From Caldivirga sp. (lineage in GTDB: Archaea > Thermoproteota > Thermoprotei > Thermoproteales > Thermocladiaceae), in NCBI GenBank assembly GCA_028275645.1, contig JAPWUH010000075.1, positions 1 through 5,944 on the forward strand: a DNA stretch of 5,944 nucleotides. The letters are read 5' to 3'. Both the position numbers and the translations under genes were made by a program. The notes under the pieces were generated by a model. That model was not told the origin of the DNA, searched no databases, and worked only from the letters and a program-made list of their open reading frames with translations. Shown here one piece after another: positions 5,715 through 5,944 of this stretch. Position 1 is the stretch's first letter; the number at the start of each line of letters is the position of its first letter.

Positions 5715-5944
5715 ATGGTGGAGGTTAAGGGGAAGGTTAAGGTTGAGGTTAAGTCACCAGACCTATCATCAATACTTAAGGTTGGGCCTGATGGGACGCC
5801 TTTATTCCCAACCTACATAAATGGCCAATGGTACACTGGTGATTCCTGGATTGACGTTAAGTCGCCAATAGACCTATCCATAATAGCCAAGGTACCACGT
5901 TTACCAGACAACATTACGGAGCAGGCCATTGAAACCACGTATAG
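5715..5944 (+). CDS. gapN: Non-phosphorylating glyceraldehyde-3-phosphate dehydrogenase (aldehyde dehydrogenase family), 3'-truncated by window edge
   Basis: N-terminal 76 residues of an aldehyde dehydrogenase superfamily protein, most like archaeal GapN, which oxidises glyceraldehyde-3-phosphate directly to 3-phosphoglycerate with NAD(P)+ in the modified Embden-Meyerhof pathway. The evidence is the run DGTPLFPTYINGQW then IDVKSPIDLSIIAKVP, which aligns with the opening of Thermoproteus tenax GapN as I recall it (GGVPVYPSYLAGEW then IEVKSPIDLATIAKV). The catalytic Cys/Glu and the Rossmann segment lie beyond the window, so substrate identity is inferred from the N-terminus only; another aldehyde dehydrogenase remains possible. 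The first 20 residues form a lysine/valine-rich extension (VEVKGKVKVEVKSPDL) that resembles the later IDVKSPIDL. Start ATG 5715 is supported by the TATA box 26 bases upstream. The family would usually be about 500 residues. Confidence 0.82.
   Translation, partial: MVEVKGKVKVEVKSPDLSSILKVGPDGTPLFPTYINGQWYTGDSWIDVKSPIDLSIIAKVPRLPDNITEQAIETTY

Noticed and set aside
1..5944. Mobile element, CRISPR array or defence island
   Set aside because: No transposase, integrase, repeat array, terminal inverted repeats or defence-type domains seen on either strand.

Overview
The window most likely comes from a hyperthermophilic or thermoacidophilic crenarchaeon of the Thermoproteales type (Caldivirga/Vulcanisaeta-like; genus not provable here). 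The signs are archaeal TATA boxes about 26 bases before start codons (leaderless genes), a heavy use of AGG for arginine, a Pno1/Dim2-type KH protein, a GapN-type aldehyde dehydrogenase that resembles the Thermoproteus enzyme, traces of an archaeal GTP-type PEP carboxykinase, and a C/D box guide RNA.

Layout. Bases 1-987 (+) hold the C-terminal two thirds of a 14-helix MFS exporter (DHA2/EmrB type). Bases 988-1167 are an AT-rich spacer. Bases 1168-2047 (+) are the wreck of a GTP-dependent PEP carboxykinase gene: three collinear fragments in three frames, two internal stops, and the P-loop core deleted. Bases 2132-2822 (+) encode a metallo-beta-lactamase-fold hydrolase (COG1237-like) whose N-terminus is in a different frame from the rest, with a run of six G at the break. 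A tRNA-Leu(UAA) with encoded CCA and its own TATA box lies on the minus strand at 2950-3037. Bases 3124-3652 (-) are a small multi-pass membrane protein gene broken by one TAG and one frameshift. The gap between this gene and the next contains a textbook archaeal C/D box sRNA at about 3757-3813 (+) with two 12-nt guides. A MetE-like methyltransferase follows (3876-5021, +), then a KH-domain protein of the Pno1/Dim2 family (5098-5661, +), then the first 76 codons of gapN (5715 to the window end, +).

How it fits together. I see no single operon: most genes have their own promoter and the spacers are 50-300 bases. The intact right half is housekeeping: ribosome assembly (KH protein, guide RNA), methyl transfer (MetE-like) and glycolysis (GapN). 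The left-centre part (1168-3652) carries three disrupted genes within 2.5 kb. The PEPCK damage is certainly real decay; the other two could be decay or sequence errors. The items most worth following up are the unannotated-looking C/D box sRNA with partial antisense similarity to 16S rRNA, the PEPCK relic, and a zinc-ligand substitution in the MetE-like protein. I found no CRISPR array, insertion sequence, phage gene or defence system.
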